DNA of 64,000 bases from DATBFU01 sp035498405 (GTDB lineage: Bacteria; Acidobacteriota; Thermoanaerobaculia; UBA5066; Gp7-AA6), in NCBI GenBank assembly GCA_035498405.1, contig DATKAE010000032.1, positions 43,793 to 107,792 of the forward strand, in the 5' to 3' direction. A model generated the notes under the pieces. That model was given only the letters and a program-made list of their open reading frames with translations, had not been told where the DNA came from and searched no databases. The position numbers and the translations under genes were made by a program. Every line of letters begins with the position of its first letter. The stretch's first letter is position 1. This document shows, one piece after another, positions 25,601 through 33,632 of this stretch.

Positions 25601-26506
25601 TCAGACCGCCGGAGGACCCGCCGCGCGGGTCCATTCGCCCTGGGCCCGGTCCAGCGCCTCCTCCGCGCGGTAGGACGAGCGTACGAAGGGACCCGCGAAG
25701 ACGTGGCGGAAGCCGAGCCGTTCTCCGGCCTCGCGGTAGCGTTCGAAGACTTCCGGGGGCGCGTATTCCACGACCGGGAGGTTCTCACGCGAGGGCCGCA
25801 GGTACTGTCCGATCGTCACGATATCGACCCGCGCTTCTCGCAAGAGCGCCAATAGCTCCGCGACCTCCGCCGGCGTCTCCCCATGACCCAGCATGAAGCC
25901 CGACTTGGTCGTCAACGTCGGATCCAGGATCTTCGCGGCGGAAAGCAGACCGAGCGAGCGCCCGAGGTTTGCGCCGCGCCGGACGCTCGGATAGAGACGC
26001 GTCACGGTTTCGACGTTGTGGTTGAAGACGTCGGGTCTCGCTTCGACGACGACGCGCAGCGAGTCGAAGCGGCCGCCGAAGTCCGGCGTCAACACCTCGA
26101 CGCCCGGTGCGGGCGAGAGCCGGCGCAGCTCGGCGAGCGCCGACGCGAAATGCGACGCGCCACCGTCGGGAAGGTCGTCCCGGTCGACCGACGTCAGGAC
26201 GACGAAAGAGAGTCCCATGGCGCTTGCCGCGGCGGCCACACGGCCCGGCTCCAGGGGGTCGACCGGCGACGGCCGACCGGTCCGAATGTCACAGAAGCCG
26301 CAGGCCCGTGTACACACGTCGCCCAGCAAGAGAAAAGTCGCCGTCCCGCGGGAGAAGCACTCACCCCGGTTGGGGCAGCGCGCCTCTTCGCAAACGGTCG
26401 ACAGAGACCGCTGCCGCATCAGGCGCTTGACGTCGTGAAGGTCCGACAGACGCAGGCGCTTGGCCCGGATCCACTCCGGCGTTCGAAGTGGCGGCGTCGC
26501 GGTCAC
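25601..26506 (-). CDS. lipA: Lipoyl synthase
   Basis: A 301-residue radical SAM protein. The auxiliary cluster motif C-x4-C-x5-C is CEEARCPNRGEC, and the radical SAM C-x3-C-x2-C is CTRACGFC. HNVETV and SGFMLGHGE are further LipA signatures, and the R-S-S-Y motif near the C-terminus (VRSSYRAEE) supplies the serine ligand. It inserts two sulfurs into octanoyl groups on lipoyl domains. The GTG start at 26506 overlaps the SPOR gene stop (GTGA). No lipB is seen in the window. Confidence 0.95.
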   Translation of the reverse strand: MTATPPLRTPEWIRAKRLRLSDLHDVKRLMRQRSLSTVCEEARCPNRGECFSRGTATFLLLGDVCTRACGFCDIRTGRPSPVDPLEPGRVAAAASAMGLSFVVLTSVDRDDLPDGGASHFASALAELRRLSPAPGVEVLTPDFGGRFDSLRVVVEARPDVFNHNVETVTRLYPSVRRGANLGRSLGLLSAAKILDPTLTTKSGFMLGHGETPAEVAELLALLREARVDIVTIGQYLRPSRENLPVVEYAPPEVFERYREAGERLGFRHVFAGPFVRSSYRAEEALDRAQGEWTRAAGPPAV

Positions 26507-27144
26507 TGTCCTTCCCGCACAATCCACGTTTGCTTGAGTTTTTCCTTCCGGCGCAGCTTCTCCGCGGCGCGTTCGGCCTCCTCCTCGGCTCGATACGGTC
26601 CGACTCGAACTCGAAACAGCCTGCCACTAGCGGTCTGGGCGGGAGCCAAGTGCGCGCGATAACCGGCTCGGGAGAGACGCCGGATCAAGGCGTCCGCTTC
26701 CTCTCGCGAGGTGAGCGAGGCCACTTGGACCCAGATGTTGCCGCCGGCCGAGGCCGCCCGGCCGGGTGTCGGGCTCCTGCCGGACGAAGGGGCAGCCGCT
26801 GGCGTCGGTCCTTCGGATCGATCCTCGAAGGCTCGAAGGACCGGCGGGGCCGTAGGCTCGGCCGTCGGTTCGGCCGTGCCCCCCAAGCGGTCCGACCCGC
26901 CCGGCGTCACGGAGGGAGCCGCTTCCTGCCCCGCAGCCCGTGAGCCCGCCGCCGCCTCGTCCGAGGGGATCGTCGGTGTCACGACCCCGGGAGCGGTCGC
27001 GGCGGCTCCCTTCACGCGCCCCGACAGCCCCGTCATCAGGCCGAAGAAGAAGGAAAGCCCGAGGGCAACGAGGCAGACGACGAAGAAGGCCATCGCCTGC
27101 TTTGCCGTAAAGGAGAGTTGGTAGTGGCTGCGCGGCTCCGGCAC
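26503..27144 (-). CDS. SPOR-domain membrane protein
   Basis: A 213-residue bitopic protein. A short cytoplasmic N-terminus is followed by a TM helix at about residues 18-40 (AFFVVCLVALGLSFFFG), a Pro/Ala/Thr-rich linker, and a C-terminal SPOR domain (about 137-213: IWVQVASL, FRVRVGPY). SPOR domains bind denuded peptidoglycan at division sites. It starts with GTG 6 bases after a TAGACT hexamer and has no Shine-Dalgarno. It is the likely first gene of the lipA-lnt-prfB-NUDIX operon. Confidence 0.85.
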   Translation of the reverse strand: MPEPRSHYQLSFTAKQAMAFFVVCLVALGLSFFFGLMTGLSGRVKGAAATAPGVVTPTIPSDEAAAGSRAAGQEAAPSVTPGGSDRLGGTAEPTAEPTAPPVLRAFEDRSEGPTPAAAPSSGRSPTPGRAASAGGNIWVQVASLTSREEADALIRRLSRAGYRAHLAPAQTASGRLFRVRVGPYRAEEEAERAAEKLRRKEKLKQTWIVREGQ

Positions 27145-27150
27145 GGAAAG

Positions 27151-27156
27151 AGTCTA
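27151..27156 (-). promoter_or_regulatory. -10 element, leaderless start of the SPOR-lipA-lnt-prfB operon
   Basis: TAGACT on the minus strand, 6 bases from the GTG at 27144. The short intergenic gap (27145-27178) contains no Shine-Dalgarno. Confidence 0.5.
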
Positions 27157-27178
27157 CAAGAGCGCCGCGCCCGATCCC

Positions 27179-27940
27179 TCACTTGTCCTTCGATATGAAG
27201 TGTCTCAGCAGCTCGATGGGCAGCGGGAACACGATCGTCGAGTTCTTTTCGTTGGCGATCTCGGTCAGGGTCTGCAGGTACCGAAGCTGCAGCGTCGCCG
27301 GCTGCTGTCCGATGATCTCCGCCGCCTCCGACAACTTGCTCGCCGCCTGGAACTCGCCTTCCGCGTGAATGATCTTCGCACGCTTCTCTCGCTCCGCCTC
27401 CGCCTGCTTGGCCATCGCGCGCTGCATCTCGGGCGGCAGGTCGACCTGCTTCACTTCGACCAGCGACACTTTCACGCCCCAGGGGCTCGTGTGCTCATCG
27501 ATGACCTTTTGGAGGGCCACGTTCAGCTTCTCTCGCTCGGAGAGGAGCTCGTCGAGCAACGCCTGTCCGAGGATGCTCCGCAGCGTCGTTTGCGCGAGCT
27601 GCGACGTGGCGTACAGGTAGTTTTCGACCTGAACCACTGCCTTGTTCGGGTCGACGACCCGGAAGTAAACGACGGCATTGACTTTCACGGACACGTTGTC
27701 CCGCGTGATGATGTCCTGCGTCGGCACATCGTGAACGACGGTTCGCATCGAGATCCGGACCATCGTCTCGAAGGGCCAGAAGATCAAGACGAGGCCGGGC
27801 CCCTTCGCGTCGCGCGAGAGGCGGCCGAGCCAGAACGTGACGGCGCGCTCGTACTCCTTCAAGACGTTGATCCATTTGAAGAGCAAGAGCAGCCCGATGA
27901 ATCCAGCAACGAGAAGGCCGGCGGGAAAAGAGGCGGGCAT
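27179..27940 (-). CDS. Slipin / stomatin-like SPFH protein
   Basis: A 253-residue protein with an N-terminal membrane segment (residues 6-22) and an SPFH/band-7 domain: EYERAVTFWLGRL, GPGLVLIFWPFE, DNVSVKVNAVVYFRV, and the helical EAEREKRAKIIHAEGE region. These proteins form membrane scaffolds, and slipins are commonly paired with NfeD, as here. The ATG overlaps the nfeD stop (ATGA). Confidence 0.92.
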   Translation of the reverse strand: MPASFPAGLLVAGFIGLLLLFKWINVLKEYERAVTFWLGRLSRDAKGPGLVLIFWPFETMVRISMRTVVHDVPTQDIITRDNVSVKVNAVVYFRVVDPNKAVVQVENYLYATSQLAQTTLRSILGQALLDELLSEREKLNVALQKVIDEHTSPWGVKVSLVEVKQVDLPPEMQRAMAKQAEAEREKRAKIIHAEGEFQAASKLSEAAEIIGQQPATLQLRYLQTLTEIANEKNSTIVFPLPIELLRHFISKDK

Positions 27941-29241
27941 CACGTCCTCCGTTCGACTTGAAGCGTCAAGCCATCCACGCGCGCAACTGTCACCGATTCG
28001 CCGGGATGGAGGTCCGGCGGGCCCTTCGCGTCCCAATACTCCCCGTAGATCTGCACCCGCCCTTTGCCGTCAGCGAACTCCTCGACGACGCGGGCCGTCT
28101 CCCCGAGCATCCCGGCCACACCCGTCGACGCCGGGAGGCGCCGGAGCCGGACGGTCTTGGCGGTCAGCAGAGCCACGACGCCGATCGTGAGAACGAGCGA
28201 GGGGATTAGGATCCCGAGGTCCACCCGGTACGGCGAGCCCTCTCCACGGCCCGTAAAGAGAAGCAGCGAACCCGCGACGAGGGCGATCGAGCCGCCGACC
28301 GCCAGGAGGCCGTGGCTGACGATCTTGATCTCGGCCACGAAGAGGGCGATCCCGAAGATGATCAGGAAGATGCCCGCGAGATTCACCGGGAGCACCGAAA
28401 AAGCATAAAGCGCGAGGAGCAGCGAGATTCCGCCCACGATCCCGGGCAGGATGGCGCCCGGCGAAGAGAGCTCGAAATACAGCCCCACCAAACCGAGCAG
28501 GAAGAGAACGTAGGCCACGTTCGGGTGCGAAACGGCGCCGAGGAGCTTCTCGACGTCCCCCATCTCCCGCCTCTCGATGCGAGCATCGGCCAGCCGCAAT
28601 GGCGAAGGCGGGCCGCCCACGCGCTTGACCTCGCGCCCGTCGAGCTGGCTGACGAGGTCGGTCGTGTTGCGCGCCAGGATCTCGATCAGCCCCGCCGCCT
28701 TTGCCTCCGTCTCGGTATAGGAGAGACTCTTGGATACCGCCGCCTCCGCCTTCTCGACGTTACGGCCCCTCTGCGACGCGAGGGTGCGGATGAAAGCCCG
28801 AGCGTCCTGCTCGGCCTTTTGGTTCAGCGTCTTCGGGAGTTCCTGTCCCTCGCCCGCGACCGGATGCGCTGCTCCCGTGTTGGTGCCGGGCGCCATGGCC
28901 GCCACGTCCCCCGCCAGAAGCAGGAAGAACCCCGCCGAAGCCGCCTGGGCACCGGAAGGGGCCACGAAGGTCACGACGGGTACTCGGGAGAGGAGGATCG
29001 CCGAGGTCATCTCTCGAGTCGAGGAGAAGAGCCCCCCGGGAGTCGATAGCTCGAGGACCACGACCGAGGCGCCATCGTGGTCGGCTTCGCGCAGCAGCTT
29101 GGAAAGATAGTTGGCGGCCGCGGGCTGAACCGGCGTGTCGACCCGGCCCACCCGGACGAGCGCAGGCGCGGTGTCTGCGGCAGGCCCAACAGCCGATGGC
29201 CACAGAAGCAGGAGCGCGATCCCCCAGAGCCGGGATGGCAT
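27940..29241 (-). CDS. nfeD: NfeD1-type membrane ClpP-class serine protease
   Basis: About 433 residues from ATG 29241. A signal segment is followed by a ClpP-class domain with STPGG and the nucleophile region APSGAQAASAG, then four or more TM helices, and a C-terminal OB-fold (GMLGETARVVEEF, GRVQIYGEYWDA). The paired slipin downstream is the usual substrate/partner. An in-frame TTG at 29256 lies 8 bases after a TAGAAT hexamer and may be the real start of a leaderless transcript, adding 5 residues. Confidence 0.9.
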   Translation of the reverse strand: MPSRLWGIALLLLWPSAVGPAADTAPALVRVGRVDTPVQPAAANYLSKLLREADHDGASVVVLELSTPGGLFSSTREMTSAILLSRVPVVTFVAPSGAQAASAGFFLLLAGDVAAMAPGTNTGAAHPVAGEGQELPKTLNQKAEQDARAFIRTLASQRGRNVEKAEAAVSKSLSYTETEAKAAGLIEILARNTTDLVSQLDGREVKRVGGPPSPLRLADARIERREMGDVEKLLGAVSHPNVAYVLFLLGLVGLYFELSSPGAILPGIVGGISLLLALYAFSVLPVNLAGIFLIIFGIALFVAEIKIVSHGLLAVGGSIALVAGSLLLFTGRGEGSPYRVDLGILIPSLVLTIGVVALLTAKTVRLRRLPASTGVAGMLGETARVVEEFADGKGRVQIYGEYWDAKGPPDLHPGESVTVARVDGLTLQVERRT

Positions 29242-29264
29242 GGATCGGTGGACCAACGAAAGCG

Positions 29265-29270
29265 ATTCTA
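29265..29270 (-). promoter_or_regulatory. -10 element for nfeD-slipin
   Basis: TAGAAT on the minus strand, 8 bases before an in-frame TTG (29256) and 23 bases before the ATG (29241). It shares the 61-base divergent gap with the PAP2 promoter. Confidence 0.4.
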
Positions 29271-29289
29271 TCGTAGCGCGTCCTCGCGC

Positions 29290-29295
29290 TATAAC
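29290..29295 (+). promoter_or_regulatory. -10 element, leaderless start of the PAP2 gene
   Basis: TATAAC with 7 bases to the GTG at 29303. No Shine-Dalgarno is present. Confidence 0.5.
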
Positions 29296-29302
29296 TGGTG
29301 GC

Positions 29303-30178
29303 GTGCGCATACGCCCCTTGGAAGGGCTGAACCTCATCGCCCTCCTCACACTCTCTCTTCTGACCCTCGTCTTTTATTCGGAGTTGAAGGAACCCGGGGA
29401 GATTCTTCTGCGCTTCGCGCTGATGGGCGCCTTCCTCGCTCTCGCCGTCTTTCTCGCGGGGCGTCTCGAGCGGCTGCCGACCGCCATTCGCGTCGCGGTG
29501 GATTTCTATCCGGCCGCCTTCATCCCCCTGCTGTTCGAGAGCCTCGGCCCGCTGATCACGGCCGCCCGAGGCCATGCCCGCGACGAACTGCTGATCGCGG
29601 CAGACCGCGCGCTCTTCGGCACAGACGTGACGGTTTGGCTCGAGCGGCTCGTCCGGCCGTGGCTGACGAACCTCCTCTACGTCTGTTATGCCAGCTACTA
29701 CTTCCTGGGTGTTTCCCTGGCCGCCCTTCTGTGGCGCCGAAACGTCGCCGATGGTCGTCGGTTCATTTTCACACTGTCCTTCTGCTACCTCGTCTCTTAC
29801 GCCGGCTACTTCACCGTGCCGGCGCTCGGGCCGCGATTCGCCCTCGCTTCCGCCCAGAGCGTGACCCTCGAGACCACGCCGCTCTCACGCGCCATCTCCA
29901 CGACGATCAACGAGCTGGAGCGCACGAAGCTCGACGTCTTCCCCTCGGGCCACACGATGATCGCGACCGCCGTCCTCCTGGTCGCCTTTCGGCGCGATCG
30001 GAGGGCCTTCTGGTTCCTGCTGCCGATCGTGGTCGGGCTGATCGTCTCGACCGTCTACTGCCGATACCACTACGTCGTCGACGTGCTGGCCGGCCTCGCG
30101 CTGGCCGTCGCGACCGTGCCCTTGGGCGATCGGATCTATGACCGCCTGGCCGACTCGGGCGAGAGCTCCTTCTCATAG
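29303..30178 (+). CDS. PAP2-superfamily membrane protein (Aur1/inositol phosphorylceramide synthase-like)
   Basis: A 291-residue protein with about six TM helices. The PAP2 active-site motifs are in the C-terminal half: FPSGHTMIA (catalytic His) and CRYHYVVDVLAG (second His and Asp). The spacing and YHY-x-x-D pattern resemble Aur1-type enzymes that transfer phosphoinositol head groups to ceramide as well as lipid phosphatases. It converges on and overlaps the end of the N-acyltransferase gene by 43 bases, next to serine palmitoyltransferase, so a sphingolipid head-group role is an attractive inference. A plain lipid phosphatase remains possible. Confidence 0.75.
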   Translation: MRIRPLEGLNLIALLTLSLLTLVFYSELKEPGEILLRFALMGAFLALAVFLAGRLERLPTAIRVAVDFYPAAFIPLLFESLGPLITAARGHARDELLIAADRALFGTDVTVWLERLVRPWLTNLLYVCYASYYFLGVSLAALLWRRNVADGRRFIFTLSFCYLVSYAGYFTVPALGPRFALASAQSVTLETTPLSRAISTTINELERTKLDVFPSGHTMIATAVLLVAFRRDRRAFWFLLPIVVGLIVSTVYCRYHYVVDVLAGLALAVATVPLGDRIYDRLADSGESSFS

Positions 30179-31299
30179 ACCCGATAGGTCTTGTACGGCT
30201 TTCCGCCCCAGAGCCGCATCCCCCGAACCATCAGGTCGTTTTCCTCGAGGACCCAGGAAACCTCGCAGCCGGTGTAGCCGCGCTCGAGCGCCGTGCGCAC
30301 ACTCTGCTCGAAGAGAAGAGACTGCAATCCACGCGATCGGTACTCCTTCTTGACGCCGAAGGCCAGCACCCGAACCGTGCGGATTCGTCGCGTGCCCAGG
30401 AGAAACTTCAGCCATCCGAACGGCAGGAGGCGCCCCTTGAGCGGGGCCATCGCCGTGTTGTAGTCGGGCAAGGTCAGCATGAAGGCGACCGGCTCGCGAG
30501 CTCCGTCAGGCCCCACGAACTCGCCCAGAAGCGTGAACCCCTCGACGAGAAGCGGCTTCAACCGCATGGCCATGTAATCCATCTCCTCAGGCGTCATCGG
30601 GACGAATCCCCAATTCTTCTCCCACGCCGCGTTGTAGACCTCGCGCACGCGCGGCAGATCCCGCTTCAAGCTCCCCTTGGTGACCTTGTGAACTTGAAAA
30701 CCCTGCTCGTTCCGTCGGACGCGCTCGTTGATCTTCTGGAAACGCTTGATCGGCTCCGGACCGATGTCGAACCAGAAGGCGAGCAGGTCCTTTGCCTTCC
30801 GAAGGCCCGCGCCTTCGCACAGGGCCGGGTAGTAACGCGGGTTGTAGGTCATCATCAGAACGGGCGCCGAGTCGAACCCCTCCACGAGCAGCCCCACCTC
30901 GTCGTTGAGCGAGGGGTTGACCGGGCCGCGCAGAGTCGCCATCTTCCGCTCTCGGACCCATAAGGCGGCCGCATCGAAGAGCGCCTGCGCGACCGCCGGA
31001 TCATTCACCGACTCGAAGTAGCCGAAGAAGCCCGTCTTCTCGCCCTGGAACTCATTGTGGTGGCGATCCAGGATCGCCGCGATCCGGCCCACATCGACCC
31101 CACCGCGTCGCGCCAGGAAGAGCTGCATCTCGGCGTGCCGGAAAAAGGGGTTGTCCAGGACGAAAACCTTCGCCAAGTCGGCGCGGATCGGGGGCACCCA
31201 GTGCGGGTCGCCGGCGTAGATCGCGTCGGCGACGTCGAAGAACCGGTCTAGCTCCCTACGGCTCCGCCCGATTCGTTCGATTGCGATCGCCTGGCTCAT
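30136..31299 (-). CDS. GNAT-like N-acyltransferase, candidate bacterial ceramide synthase
   Basis: A 387-residue protein of the YghO-like acyl-CoA N-acyltransferase family. The N-terminal part holds DPHWVPPIRADLAKVF and NPFFRHAEMQLFLAR. The C-terminal GNAT fold has the acyl-CoA-binding loop VKKEYRSRGLQSLLFEQ and CEVSWVLEEND. In Caulobacter, a GNAT-superfamily N-acyltransferase encoded with serine palmitoyltransferase is the bacterial ceramide synthase; this gene starts 21 bases after the spt stop, matching that role. N-acylation of 3-ketosphinganine is inferred from context, not proven by sequence. Confidence 0.75.
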   Translation of the reverse strand: MSQAIAIERIGRSRRELDRFFDVADAIYAGDPHWVPPIRADLAKVFVLDNPFFRHAEMQLFLARRGGVDVGRIAAILDRHHNEFQGEKTGFFGYFESVNDPAVAQALFDAAALWVRERKMATLRGPVNPSLNDEVGLLVEGFDSAPVLMMTYNPRYYPALCEGAGLRKAKDLLAFWFDIGPEPIKRFQKINERVRRNEQGFQVHKVTKGSLKRDLPRVREVYNAAWEKNWGFVPMTPEEMDYMAMRLKPLLVEGFTLLGEFVGPDGAREPVAFMLTLPDYNTAMAPLKGRLLPFGWLKFLLGTRRIRTVRVLAFGVKKEYRSRGLQSLLFEQSVRTALERGYTGCEVSWVLEENDLMVRGMRLWGGKPYKTYRVYEKELSPESARRS

Positions 31300-31320
31300 C
31301 CGGTGCGGAGAGAGAGGCGG

Positions 31321-32565
31321 TCAGACAGTGGCAGTCTGAAGCACGCCGACTTGGCGGCCAACGCGCGCAAAGGTGTCGAGGGCGCGTGAAAGTTGGTCGC
31401 GTGTGTGCGTCGCCATCAGGGACGTTCGGATCAGCGCTCTGCCCGGCGGCGTCGCGGGCGACAGCACGCAGTTGACGAAGATCCCCTCTTCTTGGAGGCG
31501 TTGCACCATCTTCAGGGCGACGAGATCCTCGCCGACGACCACCGGAACGACCGGTGTCTGCGAGTCACCCGTGTCGAATCCCAGGGATCGGAGTCCGCTG
31601 GCGAAGAACCGCGTGTTCTCCCACAGCCACTGTCGCCTCTCCGGCTCGTGCTCCATGATTTCGACCGTGGCGAGCGCGGCGGCCACCGAAGCCGGCGGCG
31701 GTGCGGCCGAAAACATCATCGAACGGGCGCGGTGCTTGATGTAGTCGATGACGACGGCATCGCCCGCGATGAACCCGCCGACGGAAGCCATCGACTTGGA
31801 GAACGTGCCCATGATCAAGTCGACCTCGTCCTCGAGACCGAAGTGCTCGGCGGTGCCCCGCCCCGTCGGTCCGAGCACGCCGATCCCGTGGGCATCGTCG
31901 ACCATCAGGCCCGCTTCGAATTCACGCGCGGCAACGACGAGCTCCGGAAGGGGCGCGACATCCCCCTCCATCGAGAACACGCCGTCCACGACGATGAATC
32001 GCCCCTTCGCGTCCGTGTCGTTCTTCATCTGCCGCCGCAGATCCGCGACATCGCAGTGCCGGAACTTGCAGATCTCGCCGAAGGAGAGCCGTGCCCCGTC
32101 GATGATGCAGGCGTGGTCCTGTTTATCGAGATAGACGGTGTCCCCTTTTCCCACCAGGCAGGAAATCGCGCCCAGATTCACCTGGAAGCCGGTAGCAAAG
32201 ATGATCGCTGCCTCCTTCCGGATGAACTCGGCCAGCCTTTCCTCGAGCTTGACGTGCAGGTCGAGCGTTCCGTTCAGAAAGCGGCTGCCGGCACAACCCG
32301 AGCCGTACTTGCGGATCGCCTCGATGGCCGCCTCCTTGACCCGGGGATCGTTGGTGAGGCCGAGGTAGTTGTTGGAGCCCAGCATCAGCAGGCGCCGCCC
32401 GCCCATCAAGACTTCCGGGTCCTGCGCCGATTCCACGACTCGGAAGAACGAATAGACGCCTGCCCGGCGGATCCGTCCCGCGTCGTCGTACCGTTCACAT
32501 TTTTCGAAGAACGGGGAAGATCGCACCACTCCCCCCCTGGCCGCTGCGGCAGCGAGCTTGGTCAT
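31321..32565 (-). CDS. spt: Serine palmitoyltransferase-like alpha-oxoamine synthase
   Basis: A 414-residue PLP enzyme. GSNNYLGLTNDPRV, GSGCAGSRFLNGT, the PLP ring-stacking region DHACIIDGARLS, VDDAHGIGVLGPTGRG and the Schiff-base lysine in GTFSKSMASVGG are all present. Within the KBL/ALAS/BioF/SPT family the FEKCERYDDAGRIRRAGVYSFFR-type N-terminal extension (key parts FFEKCERYDD and VYSFFR) is typical of bacterial SPT-like enzymes. It would condense L-serine with acyl-CoA to 3-ketosphinganine. The ATG at 32565 has a GGGAGA Shine-Dalgarno; a GTG 12 bases upstream is also in frame. The neighbours support SPT over glycine C-acetyltransferase. Confidence 0.82.
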   Translation of the reverse strand: MTKLAAAAARGGVVRSSPFFEKCERYDDAGRIRRAGVYSFFRVVESAQDPEVLMGGRRLLMLGSNNYLGLTNDPRVKEAAIEAIRKYGSGCAGSRFLNGTLDLHVKLEERLAEFIRKEAAIIFATGFQVNLGAISCLVGKGDTVYLDKQDHACIIDGARLSFGEICKFRHCDVADLRRQMKNDTDAKGRFIVVDGVFSMEGDVAPLPELVVAAREFEAGLMVDDAHGIGVLGPTGRGTAEHFGLEDEVDLIMGTFSKSMASVGGFIAGDAVVIDYIKHRARSMMFSAAPPPASVAAALATVEIMEHEPERRQWLWENTRFFASGLRSLGFDTGDSQTPVVPVVVGEDLVALKMVQRLQEEGIFVNCVLSPATPPGRALIRTSLMATHTRDQLSRALDTFARVGRQVGVLQTATV

Positions 32566-32613
32566 TCTCTCTCCCACCTTCGAGGACTAAAAACGCTCCA
32601 TTGGATCTTAGCA

Positions 32614-32626
32614 AATTTTACAAATT
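32614..32626. promoter_or_regulatory. AT-rich inverted repeat between cerR-like and spt genes
   Basis: AATTT-TAC-AAATT, a perfect 5-base inverted repeat spanning the stop codon of the epimerase gene. It stands out as AT-rich in GC-rich surroundings, and a TAAAAT hexamer overlaps it on the minus strand. It may be an internal promoter or operator for spt, or chance. Confidence 0.25.
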
Positions 32627-33604
32627 CAACCACCCCTGGCGGGAGTACCAATCCCAGGTTTCACGAAGCCCCGATTGCAGCGGCAACGGGGGCGGCAGCT
32701 CCAGTTCCTGGCGCAGCCCCGCCTCGCAAGTCCATTCCCCTGCAAGGAGTTCCCGTGCCTTGTCGGCGTTGAAGGCCCGCGACCGTCCTGTCAGTTTCTC
32801 GCGCAGCGTTTCAGCGAGTCCGAGGGCTCTTACGGCCGCCCCGGGGACTGGAAAGAGCCGCGCTCTCTTGGCCGGCAGGCTCGCGATGCATGCGGCGAGC
32901 GCACCGACGGTGACCGGCTCGGGGTCGCAAAGGAAGGCCGTCCGGCCGTGGAGATCACGGCGACCCGCTGCCCGCGCGACCGCCATGGAAACCTGGGCCG
33001 CTGCGCCGATCTGGATGTGAGAGGAGGCGGCCGGCACGGGCAGCCACCCGGAGCTCGCCATCCGAAAGTATGCGAGCAGTCCCCTGTCTCCCGGGCCATA
33101 GATCACGCCGGGCCGGAGGACGACCCACGGCCCCTTCCAGCCCGCCCGCAGCGCCGCCTCTCCCTCGAGCTTCGAGATTCCGTACCAGGAGACGGGCCGC
33201 GCGGGGTCATCGGGACCCACGGGTCGTCCTTCGCGTGCCGGTCCCGCGGCGGCTTGGCTCGATACCAGCACGAACATCGCTTCGGCGGCCACACCCGCCG
33301 CGGCGGCGAGCAGGCGCTGCGTGCCCCGAAGGTTCACTTCTCGGTACTCTTCCAACGTCCGCGCTTTGAGCCGGCCCGCCGCGTGGACGACCGCGTCGCA
33401 CCCCGAAGCGGCCGAGGCAAGATCCGCCCCCGAGGACAGGTCGGCGCGAACGATTTCCAGGGGGAGGCCCTCGAGCAGAGGCGACCGCGACGGATCCCCG
33501 CGGGCGAGCGCCCTGACATGCCATCCCTCGGCAATCAGGGCGCGTGCAAGATGCCCGCCGACAAATCCGGTGGCGCCGGTCAGGAGGGCGAGCCGGGTGG
33601 CCAT
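32618..33604 (-). CDS. NAD-dependent epimerase/SDR, CerR-like candidate ceramide reductase
   Basis: A 328-residue extended SDR. The nucleotide-binding motif is TGATGFVGGHLARAL, the catalytic pair is YGISK (Tyr-x-x-x-Lys), and VLRPGVIYGPGDRG is the family's substrate-side motif. In Caulobacter the ceramide reductase CerR belongs to this epimerase-like group and is encoded near spt. This gene precedes spt by 52 bases on the same strand. Reduction of the 3-keto group is inferred from context; a sugar or steroid epimerase role cannot be excluded from the motifs. Confidence 0.72.
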   Translation of the reverse strand: MATRLALLTGATGFVGGHLARALIAEGWHVRALARGDPSRSPLLEGLPLEIVRADLSSGADLASAASGCDAVVHAAGRLKARTLEEYREVNLRGTQRLLAAAAGVAAEAMFVLVSSQAAAGPAREGRPVGPDDPARPVSWYGISKLEGEAALRAGWKGPWVVLRPGVIYGPGDRGLLAYFRMASSGWLPVPAASSHIQIGAAAQVSMAVARAAGRRDLHGRTAFLCDPEPVTVGALAACIASLPAKRARLFPVPGAAVRALGLAETLREKLTGRSRAFNADKARELLAGEWTCEAGLRQELELPPPLPLQSGLRETWDWYSRQGWLNL

Positions 33605-33632
33605 CGTCGCGGGTGCGAAAGCAGGGCGCTCC

